NCBI GenBank assembly: GCA_000499405.2
Contig: HG738137.1
Span: 25,103,843-25,167,842, forward strand
DNA length: 64,000 bases
Reading direction: 5' to 3'
Source: Onchocerca volvulus
Taxonomy: Eukaryota; Nematoda; Chromadorea; Rhabditida; Onchocercidae
Part shown: one piece after another, positions 1 to 13,100 of the stretch
Layout of the letters: every line of letters begins with the position of its first letter
How positions within the stretch are numbered: the stretch's first letter is position 1
Program-made: the position numbers and the translations under genes
The notes under the pieces: generated by a model
What the model saw: the letters and a program-made list of their open reading frames with translations, nothing else
What the model was told of the DNA's origin: nothing
Database searches by the model: none

Positions 1-1136
1 CAAATGATTAAATCCGATCAATCGATAATTTTTCTCTTTTTTTTTTCTGTTTAATGGTGGAATGCTTGAAAAGTTTGTGCCATTTATGCAAGCGAGGATA
101 TGACTTCAAGCATTCCAAAGGGGGAAAGGAAATAAGGCGCTATTAGGCGTGGAGAAGAACGAATGACGACGAAATGTCGTTTTGTTGAAAAAAAGGAAAG
201 GCAAAGGAGAGATCGTAAGTGATCAATTTGCATTTCTATAGAAAATGCCACCAAAAGATGAAGATATTTGGTGTAACTGTCTTGTTGAATTTCCATTGTT
301 CGATGGAAAAGGAATGAAAAGCATTTTTAAAACAATTTTTGCTTCATTGAAAAAGAAAATAAAAAAAATAAAAAAAATTGAAAAAAATATTTTGAAGGAG
401 AAAAAAGAAGTAGAAAGATTAACCTCGAGACTAGTAAATCGAGAAATACAGGATGAAAGAGGTGAGGGAATTCGAAGGAGTGAATATTGTCGAAAAGGTA
501 AACGACCGGAAATGACAGGATGGAAAAATGGAAAAGTTCAGAATACGGAAGATAGGGAAATGTTGTATCCACGAGAAATTCGGATTGGATAGACGGACGG
601 CAAGATCGAGAAATCCAGGGAGGAGAAGTCAAGAAATCGAAAAAGAGGAAAATCCAGATGGAAAGGAAAGAATAGAGAAAATGGAGCACTTCAGATTAAG
701 TAAAGCTGGAAATTAGACAAGATAGGATAATGGAGGGATCTTGAATAGACGAGATACGGAAAATGAAGAAATGTAGGATTGAACAATATCGAGGAATTCA
801 GGATGGAAAGCTTAGCAGAAATATGCTTGAAACATGTTTTTTAAAAATCAAAAAAGTGATAATTTGAATACAAAATGATAAGTTAATCAGTGTGAAAGAT
901 TATATTCCAAAACTTGTCGTCAGAAATTGACTATCCAACAAACTGTTGAAATATTCTATAATTAATTTTCAAGGAATTGATTATAAATCAATGTCCTCTA
1001 AAATTTTTCTAAAATCTCAAACTTTTCCATTTTATCTTGCGAAAAAGGAAATGATAAGATAGGAATGATAAAGTGATAATGGAATAGTATAATGAAGCAA
1101 ATTAATAAATATGAAATACCGGAAAATGCTTTTCAG
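1..1136 (+). other. Intron upstream of the first visible Notch exon
   Basis: No gene is supported here. From about 420 to 800 the plus strand is purine-rich with loosely repeated AGGATGGAAA-like words, which creates open frames of biased Lys/Arg/Glu composition on one strand and Phe/Ser on the other. These look like composition artefacts. The stretch ends at the TTTTCAG acceptor before 1137, so it is read as part of a Notch intron or 5' region. Confidence 0.6.
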
Positions 1137-4100
1137 GTTTTACTGGAACACTTTGTGAATATCGACAACCTAGTAAATGTGACGAAGCGCCATGTGTTCA
1201 TGGTCGATGTGTTCTAACTGAATCGTTAAATATGTTTCGATGCGAATGTCAAATCGGATTTACAGGTTTTTCTTTTAAATCATTTTTAAGTAATTTCACG
1301 TAACATACACGTCCAAGACGCTTTACCCAACGTAGCGTATCATACAGTTGCAAAGAATCATTTAGAAACAAAAGCTCATTTTAGAATCGATTTTTCGTTT
1401 GGCATTTTAATTGTTCTGTATTTTTTCTTGAAAGATATGGTAATTTACCACGGATGAATAAATTTCCAATATCCTCTCCACGGGAATCTCCTCTGATTTC
1501 AGAGGTAACAATTGAACTTCGAGTATACGGTAGATTTCTTCCAATATTTCCATGATAAACAATGTTTTTTTCCTTAAAATGTTTCCGATTAATTCTCACC
1601 AAACACATGTTTTCCCATCTTACTGGCTTGGAAATTTTATTTCCCAAAGAAACTGAATGAACAACAACTCGTTTGTTGTTTGCTTTTTTTCAATCATGGA
1701 TAACCTTATTTGTATTTCTAAAAATCAAAAATTACGATATCATCCATGAAATTTGTATTTCTCATCTTTGTGGTGTATTTATGAACAAATGTTTACTTCC
1801 GATATGTTGTTTCAAATTTTAAATTTTCTAAGCAATCATTTTAATTGATTTTCTTTTTTTTTTCCTAATATGTTCAGTGAGTAAAATGAAATTTATTGAG
1901 AGCAATTAATTTGATATATACATTTTATAAGTTATTAAACTTTAGTTGTTTAACTGAAAGTTAAATAGGTTAGAAAGTTTCTTTTGTATGATGAACGACA
2001 ATTAGTCTAATAAATGTTGTTTCAAAAATACGAATTTTTCAATAGATAAATGATTATTTGCCGACTGTGCTATCTAATTTATTAGACTAAATCATATTTG
2101 TTTAAAAAAATAGGTGAATAGTAAATAAGTAAATCTGAATAATTAGTAAGTAAAAAAAGTAAATAATTAATAAGTAAATCTGTAGCAAATATGCATATTG
2201 AATATTATTTATCGCGATGCAGATGGATAATAAATAATGTTAAAAGGATGACTGAAATATTTCATTTGAAAGTTTTTGATGAAATTAAAAAGGAAATCTA
2301 ATTTAATCAGTCGATATAATAATGCGATTATTTTGATCATTAGTATATCGATTATATGTCGATATGCCTAATAAACGATTGAATTAGAAAAAATTTCAAA
2401 ACATTTTTCGGGATTTCAATTCATGGAAAATCATTAAATTTCAAATATTCGTTTGCTTTCTTTGTATACAAATCGCATATTTTTGATCTTTTTTGCACCC
2501 AATAATTGTGTGAAATGTCAACAATCAATGAAATTGGTGAAAATCTTTTCACATTTTGCTTCAATCATTTCATTCTCTTCCACATAATGTTCCATTTGAA
2601 GCGACTATTTAAAAAAAAAAAAAAATGCGGCAATAACTTTGAAATAAACTAGAATAAATAAAAGAAAAAAGAAAATTTCTATCTTCAATTAAATTTAAAT
2701 TAACACCAATAAAATTGTTGAATTATTTCTTATCTTTCCGGATCATTTCAAAAAGAGAAAAAATTCTCTTTTCAGCGAATTGACGAAAGATGAGAGAAAT
2801 AATTATTCTTATTAATCACTATTAATAATAGAAAAGCCATATCGGTAGATAAGAAGAAAAATTCTTTCGGAAGAATCCTTAATTTAAGAAAGATTCAATT
2901 TGAACAATTGAAAATTCAATTTCTTTGTATTAATTTTTCTCCCTTCCTCTTTCTCTTTCTCTGTTTCTCCCTCTCTCTCATAACAATGTTTATGTGAATT
3001 TATTCCTAGTTGTTAATCATATAATTTTCGGATTCTTTCAAGTTTCTCTTATCCATTCGTTTTGATGACATTTCCTCATCTGTGAAACATTAATAAAGAA
3101 TATGAAAAATTGGATGTTTCTTTTCTTTTTTGGATAATTTTTCTTTCCTTCACTTGAAATATACTTTAATTATCAAAATTATATTTCTAATTAGTAGTTT
3201 TTAAATAGGATTCCATTTCATTCTTTGATCCCAGAGGCAAATGTGAAAATAATTGTTGAAAATTTCAGTTATCTTAACAAAAAATTCTAACTCTTTCTGG
3301 TTTCTTGGATTAATATATAACTTTCATGATATTTAGGACTATTATTTTGTGCTACAGATTTCCGATTTTTAATAATGGTATTCTCTGGACATAGTCATAT
3401 TTAGATCTTTCCGGTAAGTTTCAGTCATCAAAAATATTTTCTTTGATCAGTAATTGATTGATCGAAAGACTATATCATACATATTATTTCTTTCCTTTCG
3501 TTCATTTTAAATTAGCATTTTCTTTTTTTTTTTGATTTTGAAATGGAAAAACTTTCACTACTCTAACTATTTTTAACAATTTGTTATCATATTTCATAAT
3601 AATTGTTCATTTGGCTGGAATTTTCCAATCGATTAAATTAACCAGAAAGATTATATCATTCTCCAAAAATGATATCTCCAAAAAGCAAATCATTTATCTA
3701 TATTCCATATAAATAAAAATGCAAATGTTCGTTGTTCATTTTCACACAATGTTGCAAGTACTTCACTGATTGATTTGAAATTTTCATGCAACGTTGCATT
3801 CTATTAGGCGCGCGATTTAAGAGCTTTCGGAGATCTTAGATTTTGAACAAACGAACATTTACATTCTTATTTATATATTCGCCGAAATAATATTTCCGAA
3901 ACAAGTCATTACTTCAGATATTATTGTTTAATTGTAAAATATAATAATCATTTTAATCAAATCAATTGAAAGTAAAATTTTGTTAGCAAAAAATATTCTT
4001 TCTCATTCATATCAAATATTTATACAAAAATTTTTAAAAGGCCAAGTTTTTCATTATAAATACAATAAATGGATCAATTTTAGCTAATGATAGGTGTAGT

Positions 4101-7100
4101 AATAGAATTAAAATGATATGATTAATGGATTAAATGGATGGAAAGCAAGTTGTTACCATTTTTTTTTTCTTTTCTTAGTGCGCTTCGCATGAATGTTGTA
4201 CTCGTTGCTCATTGCTGTTGTCGTATCAATTTTAAAAAAAAAAAAAAAAAAAAATGATAGGGAATGAAAAAGTAAAAGGAGAGAGACAGAGAGAGGGATG
4301 GTGTAAAAAAAATGTTTTTCTGATTATTTGCAATGAATAATAAATTGATTTATTTATATTCATTATCATTTCCAATTTCCTTATCAAATGATATGATCTA
4401 AAAAAAGAAATTTGTTATTTTCAAACAAGTGTAAATTAGTTTAATTAAATTAGTTAGGGAAAGATATTTTCCTTCTGATATAATGGAATGATATAATTTT
4501 TATTATTATTCCAATTGTAAATTCCATATTCATTTTAACTTTTACCCATTTAGTACTGTTTAATTTTTACTCATTCAGCAATATCGTCATCATTTGTTCA
4601 TCGTAATGAATATTAATTTTGCTTAAAATTATTGACAAATTTTAATAGGATTAAAATCGAAATTTCATCCTTTATGATATGTTGATGATTTAGAGAGAAG
4701 GAAGATTCTGGTAGGACAAGAATCAAAAATCGAAATCTTGTCGCGGCATTTGCGAATCAAAGTCAAAATTTTAGAATCTTTCCCAATTTTTATGACGATT
4801 CTTATCATATCCAAGACTTAAAATATCTAAGTAATGAATAATTTAAAGAGAACGGGATAGATGAGAAGAGTTAAATTCTGAAATCTTATTCCAGTTCTTG
4901 TAAATCTTGTGATAGAATGCAAATTAGCGAGGGAAGATGAAGTTAAGTATGAATTTTGATTGTGCTGATGATAATAGAAGTTAGGAATAAGAAAATTTCT
5001 CACACCATACCCTGAACATCTGCCATTTATTGCTAAAACGGATGACAACTAATACATTCAACTTTCTTTCTAAATATATCGGCGCTTAACATCAATCAAA
5101 ATTTTGTCCATTTTTGTTGTCTTCCCGATGTTAGTTTGTATCATCACGCGTATGATTGATCTTTGATATCCCGTGATTTATCGTGATTCTTCAGCCTCTT
5201 CCACCGTCTTTTTCCAATCTTTTCGAAAGGATTTGATACTTTCACTATATTTTAGCGCTAAGTAAATGAGAAAAATATAATCCATTTTTGGAATCAGCCA
5301 TATTGAATGTTGAATTTCTGACTTTAAAGTTACTAAGAATACAATTCATTCTTAATAATTGATGGTGTAATGAGTGGTATTATAAGTATTTCTATTAATC
5401 AATGCTCTTGATTGAGTGAGAAAATTGAAACACATCGAATAACAAATGTTATAATCAATTAAAATGCAATAACAAACTGTATGATATATATGCCTCATTG
5501 GTGAAGAGTGCGTTGCAACAAAGGAATAAGCTATATGCTTATACATGTCGGTGAAGTGAGACATACGTGAGTGCTTGCGATAAAATATGATCCATGCTGT
5601 TGTTCAGGGCTAAAATAGAATTTATGTTTATCCTTCTTTTTTCTTCAAAAAATGCTTCATATTAGCTAGAAATTTCTGAATTTTCAAAATGCTTCATAAT
5701 TTAATCGATATGATCTAAAAACTTTCAATGAAAAATTTCAGTTTTTTCAAATAATACTTATATTATTGCAAATATCATATAAAAAATATTTTTCATAAAT
5801 AAAAGATAAGATTTAAGTAATAGGAAGAGATAAAAAGAATTTGGAATTCAGAAAAAAAAGTATTGAATATTCTATAAAAAATAATAGGATTAGAATAATA
5901 GACATATTGTTAGTATGTGAATTCTGAATACCCACAATGAATTAGAATCTGAAAATTGTACTTATGATAACAAATATAAAAAGTACACGTAATATGTAAA
6001 ATAGCATGTCACTGAAATGGATTGGTAGAATCTGAAATTGTTTATCCGTAATAACAATACAAAAAAGTTTACATCTATTAAATTATACAAAATAGCATGA
6101 AATTCAATAAAGTCACATCGATATGTCGTGTGAATATTTCAGGTCGTTTCTGTGAGGAAGATATCGATGAATGTGAATTAGGTTTGCATGAATGCAAAAA
6201 TGGTGCAACGTGTTTCAACAAAAAAGGAGGTTATGACTGTGTTTGTGTAAATGGTTGGGAAGGTGTTCATTGCCAAATAAATAAAGATGATTGCGTGGAT
6301 GCACTTTGTGAAGCAGGTAGCACGTGCGTGGATCATCTCGCCAAATATACCTGTGAATGTCCGCCTGGTCGCATCGGTAATTAGTCATTTAAACATTAAT
6401 TTTTCTTTTTTTCTTTTTCAAATATATAGTAATTAAAGATCAGATAAAAAAGAATATTTAGACGAAATGGTTCTGTTACTTAAAATTCAGAATTTATTAT
6501 CATCACAGGTTTATTTTGTCATATGGAAGATCCATGTCTGTCAAATCCATGTCGAGCTGGATCCGTATGTGACACGGATATAGCAAGAGGAACTTACACG
6601 TGTGAATGCCCGAAAGGATATACTGGGGACAATTGCTTTGATGATATTGACGAATGTAATCAGGTGATATTTATTATTCACAACTTCAAATTCTGAATGG
6701 AACTATGAATAAATACTCAGAACTCCAGAATCATTTTTATGAATTTCTGATGAATTTATGAGTTACGAGCTCACGAATAAATTCCAGGATCATTTTATGA
6801 CTAAGTACTTACAATTTCGAAATTATTTCTAAGAATCTTGCATGGAACTACGAGTAATCTGAGATTTCAGAAGACAATACAACGAATATCGTTGATTTAT
6901 GGAAAAACATTTTAGGGTCATACCATTTGTTTTAACGGTGGTACCTGCGTGAATACACCGGGATCATTTCACTGTGAATGTGCACCAGGCTATACCGATT
7001 GGCATTGTCAAGCTCACATAGATCAATGTTCCCCTAATCCATGCCTTAATTCCGGTACATGTTTGGATTATGGAACACACTTCAAATGCGTTTGTATGTC

Positions 7101-10100
7101 AGGTTAGTCCTACTCCTCAAATATTAATACTAATCATTTTACATAATTTTTGGTGAAAAATATGATTATTAAAAAAAAATTCATCCATTTCAGGTGTTCC
7201 CCCCAAAAAAACCATCTATTTCAGGTTTTCACGGAGAGCGATGTGAGCTTCGTTGTCCACCTGGCTATGAAGGTGAAAATTGTGAACGTCGACAATTCGT
7301 AGAATGTAGCATGACAGATTGCTTAAATGGTGGCGTTTGTTCGAAAGGTTTATGTCGTTGTCCACCTGGATTTAGCGGTGATCGTTGTGATAAGAAATTG
7401 GATCCGTGCCAGTATCATAATTGTCCTCAAAATGCTATTTGTATTCCGAGCAATATTGATGCTACCTATAAATGCCAATGTAAATTAGGCTTCTATGGAC
7501 ATGATTGTAAAATACAAGTAAGCATTTATTTCTGATTTTATCAGAATAATCATAATATCTCAGTTTTTTCGATAGAAAAGATGATTAGAAGTAAAAATCA
7601 GCCAAGAATGGTTCATGCATGATACTACACTGCTGTAATATCTCTGAAGTATGTATAAAAATCATTTTAGATGAATAAATGTGCATTAAATCCATGTCAA
7701 CATGGTGGCGTTTGCACGGATCACGTAAACGGATACGTATGCTCGTGCAGTACCGGTTATACCGGTGAACAGTGTCAAACAAATATCGACGATTGTGTCC
7801 GTCATCCATGTTTACACGGTGGTACTTGCATTGACGGGATCAATTCCTATTCATGTCATTGTGCCCTGCCATATGATGGAGATAGATGCCAATACAAGTA
7901 AGTTAGTTTAAAATCAGTTGGGACAATTTCTTTTTTAATGAAGAATTTTTGTTCAACAAATAATCTTCTTTATTTATTTACTTACCATTTTTTGTTCAAC
8001 AAATAAGATTATGTCTTATTTATTTACGTTCTTCTCCTATTTCTTCTTTGCTAGACAAAACATGACTGTTTTTTTTCTTTTTTTTTTTTAATTCATTAAA
8101 CATAAAGCATCACATAAATTTTTTTTAATTTAAATTTTTAAATTTTTTAATTTGTCAAAATATTGTCAAACAAATAAGTATTAAAATAAAATTTCTAATT
8201 TTTTTTCCAAGTTTGTATTAATTAAATATTCATATTTCAGGTTAGATCCATGTCGAACAAATCGTTGTGAAAATGGCGCAATTTGTAAGCCAACGTCAAC
8301 TTATCGAAATTATACATGTAATTGTGCCAACGGTTTTGATGGAAATTATTGTGATATTGTAGGTTTTATTTCGTTTAACAAAGGTCATCATGATTTACTG
8401 TGTCATTAATTTATGTCTTTATTTGATTACCAAAAGATCGTACCTGACAAGTATTTGGAAGATTTTCAGGATATTAATGAATGTGCAGCAAATAATCCCT
8501 GTCTAAATGGTGGTACCTGTACAAATACATTTGGCTCATATCAGTGTCATTGCTCAGATGGATATACCGGTCGGAACTGCGAAAATGATAAGGATGATTG
8601 CTTACCAAGTATCTGTTAATTGGTTTTAATTTTTTTTAATTTTTTCATTTTAGTTTCTTGCTTGTAAGAGTTCAATTTATGAACTTAATATTCGCCTTCG
8701 AAATCTATTTTTGAGTTATTCATTCAAAGGAAAGGAAGAAAAAAACGGAATAGCGGAAATAAGTGAAAGATTTTGACTGATTTATAATACTCAATATCCG
8801 GTTGAAATCTATTTTTGAATCATCCGGAAAAAGAAGGAGTAAAAACGGTAGAAATCGATAAGAGAAACTTTTATTGCATGAAGCATCATAATGATTTTAA
8901 AATACATCTTCGTGCTACTTTTCCCGTTGAAATTCTTGAAAATTCAGTATACAGAAAGAAGGCATTAATTTTTTTCTTATAAACGACAGAATGATAAAAT
9001 ATGTTGTTTCCTGGGAGATCTTAGATAACGAAATAACAGGTTAATATTTGTTTCTAAGATTTTTTTCCAAGTTTTAGATCCATGTTTAAATGGTGGTCAT
9101 TGTATTGATGAACTAAACGGTTATCACTGCGAATGTTTGGCGGGCTTTACTGGTCGTCAGTGTGCGACGAATATCGATGAATGCGAATCGTCACCATGCG
9201 AAAATGGTGCATCATGTATCGACCATGTGAACGGTTTCGAATGCGTCTGTCGCCGAGGGTTCAGTGGTATTTTCTGTGAAATCAATGATGATGATTGTCA
9301 ACTGGGGTATGATGAAGATTAATTTTTAGAAATTTCAATAAAAAAATTGTAACGTAGACAAAAAAAAAGAAATGCAATAGTTTGTAATTATTTAAATTCG
9401 ATAAGTCTCATTTTTTGCAGTTTTTTGGAGTCTTTATTAAGAAAAAAAATTCAAATATTGGAAATTTTTCAAACTTATATTAGAGTGAAATGAATGCAAT
9501 AAATCCGTAATTTGTTTTCCGAAATTTTCGCTTAAAGCAATCACAATGTATTTTTTAATTATATCATTTTTTGTTTTTTAATTCAGAAAATATTGAACTT
9601 TCCAGTATCTTTTGGTTGAGGAATCATTGAAATTTTCGGCACTTTTTTAATTTGAAAAATATTGAACTTCCGAGTACTCTTTAAATTTAGGAAACATTGA
9701 ACTTTTCGGTATTTTTTTAAATCAGAAAATACTAAATTTTCAGTGTTTTAATCAGACAACACTGATATTTCCTCTACTTTTTTGATTTAGGAAACACTGA
9801 ATTTTCGGCACTTTTTTCAATTCGGAAAATACTGAACTTTTCGATACTTTCTTAATTCAAAAAATATTAAATTTTTCAATTCTCTTATTTATCTCAAAAT
9901 TTTTTACTATCCGTTGTAGATAATCCGTTATTAGCTATGGACAGTTATTTGCGTTTTTGTTGGTATTATTGTTGCTAATGAGAAAAATTTTTTCCCATCA
10001 TTAATTTGTTGTTAATTTGTAGGGAACGCGAAATTATTGCACAATTATTACACATTAATGAAGGGAAATGGTTGAATTGCGGTAGCTAATTAAAAAAAGA

Positions 10101-13100
10101 GTAATTAATAAGGTAAAAGGTTTAGTAGAAAAGAAGAGAGAAAAGTAATGGTACTGCAAACGTAACTAGTAATTTTTTTGTGTGGTACTCAAATTTCAGG
10201 TAATTAATTTCTTGCTTATCAAATGGGGAATGAATTTTTGGAGAGCAAGTACGGGGAAGAGGGGAAATGAGTGTATTTCTGATATCTTTAAAAGATCCTC
10301 AAGCTGCTTTCCCACGATTGTCCATTTCAACATCATTGATGATGACCAAAGCAGGCCAAGTGATCTGTTTGATCGATCCATCTGATACGTTTCTTTTGTT
10401 TATCATATTGTAAAGAACAGCACTGTGTAGTAAACATTCTCTCCTCTTTGCTTTATTGATATTACAGTCCTGTTTGATTGCCAATTCATCCCTTTGTCCC
10501 GGTTTCATCGATCCGGTGATGGCCTGAATAATTTATAGTCCTGAATCGAATTCGGAATTGCTTTACGACTGTCATTCTTCATCATTTCATTCCCTTTTCA
10601 GTAGGGAAAGAGAGAGGAAGTGGAATGAACATTGGAATAATAGAAAATAGCCAAGATTGAATGAATTGTCCATTTTCTTTTTTCATCACTTTGAAATCTG
10701 TCGTATATGAAGGCAAATCGATCTCAGTTTCATTGATGAATAGATTTTAAATCAGTTTCTGCAATTAGATAAGATCACAGATTGCCAGATCAAGCAAACG
10801 AGGAGAAGATGTGATAAAGCAAGCTTTCCTTTTGAAACTGCAGAATGCTAATTTTAGGATGTAAGAATTCAAATCGGTTTAGTTTCATTCATGATGAATA
10901 GATTTCAAATCACTTCTTAGAGTCGAATAAAGCGCAAATTGCCCGATCAAGAAAATGGAGAGAGGGTATGATAAAGTAGACTTTCTTAACAAATTTTCAG
11001 AATGCTAATTTGAGGGTACAGAAATAGATTTGTGATGAATAAATTCTGAAATTTATTTCTGAAATCAAAATAAGATCACAAATTGTCAGATTAAACAAGT
11101 AGAGTAAAAATCTAAAATGTTGTTTATGAAATATCAGAATGCTAATTTTAGAACATAAGAATTCAATACAACAATAATCTATTCCAGTTTTCTGCTGATA
11201 TTCTATTCCATTTCCGATTTACCTTAAGCACAGTTCAGAAGTATAATTTTTGTTCAAATAAATATTTGAATGTAAAAGGATCAGAATTCTATGAGAAGTG
11301 ATTAAGTGTACTTATACACCTGTTGACGGATAATTGCATAATAGCAGGAATGAAAGGTAATTTTCACACACTTCACAACTGGAAGTGATAAATATGTCGG
11401 TGTATTCTGTAGCATAAGGTAAATAAACAAAGTATTCGAAATGAAATTAAACTTAATCTTTGATCGGAAATAGAAAAGAAGAGTGAGAACGGGATTGGAT
11501 GACAATTTTCGACCGTATCATCGAGACATCGTGACTCCTTAATGAGACACTCCAATCATGGCTCAATTTTGTGGACATTACAACACCCTAAATACCATTG
11601 TTTATTCAACGAATTATTTTCAAGTATTGTGTTTGAGAAAATCAAAACTGACTGACCTTACGACCGACCGTACCATTCCTCAATCAATTCCATCCGATCG
11701 ATTAATCAGTTGACAATACCACAAAATAAATCATTCTGTTTAAGGGAAAAGATCTATTCATACTTAAGGATATTTGCATATCTAATTATTGAAAAGGATA
11801 ACAAGGGAAGGATTGATTACTTATTATTTTCTTCTTTTTTTGAATGTTATAGCTCTTAATTAGTCTTAATTGTCACATTGTTCTCTTAATTACTCTTAAT
11901 TGTCACATTATTCGATGTGCTAGCTTAAAAATAGAGAAAAATCAAAAACTATCCATCAGCTGCAATGCAGAGTATAAATCGATTAGTTTAATTATGGAAC
12001 CTGAATTTTTTGAGCAAAAAAAGTTTAAATTGTTTGAAATTTGAAAACTATGTAAAGTACTGACTCTCAACATTGAAATTTAATGCTCGAGATTTTAGGG
12101 TAAAAATTTGGAATTTAAGTGCAGCAAAAGGCTAATAAATAACAGAGAAAAAGAATAAAATCCTTGTGTTATTTTCAAAGAGAAATATTTTAGTAAATCG
12201 GAGAAATGAGATGAAAGTAAAGAAAAAGTGATATCTCACCGAAATTCATTGAAATAAAATTCCATCATTTCCCCGAGATTTACTGATATAAAGCATCGTC
12301 ATTTTTTTGAAATTCGTTGAATAATTTATCATTAGAGATTGTGAAATTATTTCAAAATAAAACAAGTTTATTAAAATATTTCTTGCAACGGTAGAAATTT
12401 TTAAAATTAATTTTTTTTTAGACATGCTATGAATTTAATAAATAAATTATTGATAATATCTATGCTTACCCTATCTAATCTATAATAAGAGCATTTCAAT
12501 TCCGTTATCTTTCATGAGAATTTAAAATAGGATCGGAAATGGAATGAAATATAAGAACTGAAAAAAACAGATTAATTTAATTTAACTGCAAAAGGAATTT
12601 TCTTCATTGTAGGTTATGCTTGAATGGTGGAACTTGCGTGGATGGCGTTAATTCGTATCGTTGTCGTTGTCAACGCGGTTTCACCGGAAAAAATTGTCAA
12701 CATCAAATTGATTTGGAACAATTTAATGTGACCGATCTATTGGAGCATGAACTATGTGCCAAGCATGATTGCACAACAAAAGTATCGATTGATTTGAATA
12801 TAAGATATTCGAGTTAATTAATTACTTCATTGCTTCTCATATTGCATAATAATGAAAATTATGGATATTTATCTGAAATCAAAATTATCAATTTCAGGCT
12901 GGTAATAAAGTATGCGATCAGGTTTGCAACTATTATGCATGTCATTATGACGGCGGAGATTGCAGTGCCGGTACGAAACCGTTCGAAAAATGCGAATCTT
13001 CAAGTTATTGTGCGCATGTTTTCAGAGATGGGAAATGTGATCCGGCAAGTTATCAAAATTATTTGAATGCAAAAAAAAGCATTTAGAAATTTCGAAATTT

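Larger units (their letters stand above)
9307..12612 (+). other. Large Notch intron (3.3 kb) with tandem repeats and a CSL site
   Basis: This intron interrupts the last EGF repeat: CQLG joins LCLNGGTC across it in phase 2/1. It holds a minisatellite (about 9585-9885), a three-copy repeat of about 150 bp (about 10700-11165) and a perfect CSL consensus on the minus strand at 10309-10316. No coding sequence is recognised. Confidence 0.8.
1137..12702 (+). other. lin-12/glp-1: Notch EGF-repeat region (about 15 repeats)
   Basis: Ten exons encode about 15 six-cysteine EGF modules. Many begin with the calcium-binding pattern D-I/V-D-E/D-C, for example DIDEC, NIDDC, NIDEC and DINEC, and contain NGGTC-type loops. 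Several introns fall in phase 1 right before the Gly-Phe of the last loop (1265, 6376, 7102), which is typical of EGF exon shuffling. One module (7225-7399) is irregular: an extra Cys-Pro-Pro-Gly-Tyr stretch is followed by a shortened repeat. Confidence 0.88.

Noticed and set aside
245..592. 115-codon plus-strand open frame and overlapping 120-codon minus frame near the left end
   Set aside because: Both come from a purine-rich strand. They are Lys/Glu/Arg-rich on one side and Phe/Leu/Ser-rich on the other, with no family resemblance, and lie in a Notch intron or upstream region.
7194..7224. Upstream acceptor at 7193 (ATTTCAG repeated 31 bases before the real one)
   Set aside because: Using it adds 31 bases and breaks the EGF reading frame. 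The acceptor at 7224 keeps phase and the GFHGERCE sequence.
7585..7809. Minus-strand 74-codon frame
   Set aside because: It is a shadow of the Notch EGF exon 7671-7897.
10182..10508. Overlapping open frames of 60-70 codons on both strands
   Set aside because: They lie in a Notch intron and lack family resemblance; neither has clear splice or start context.
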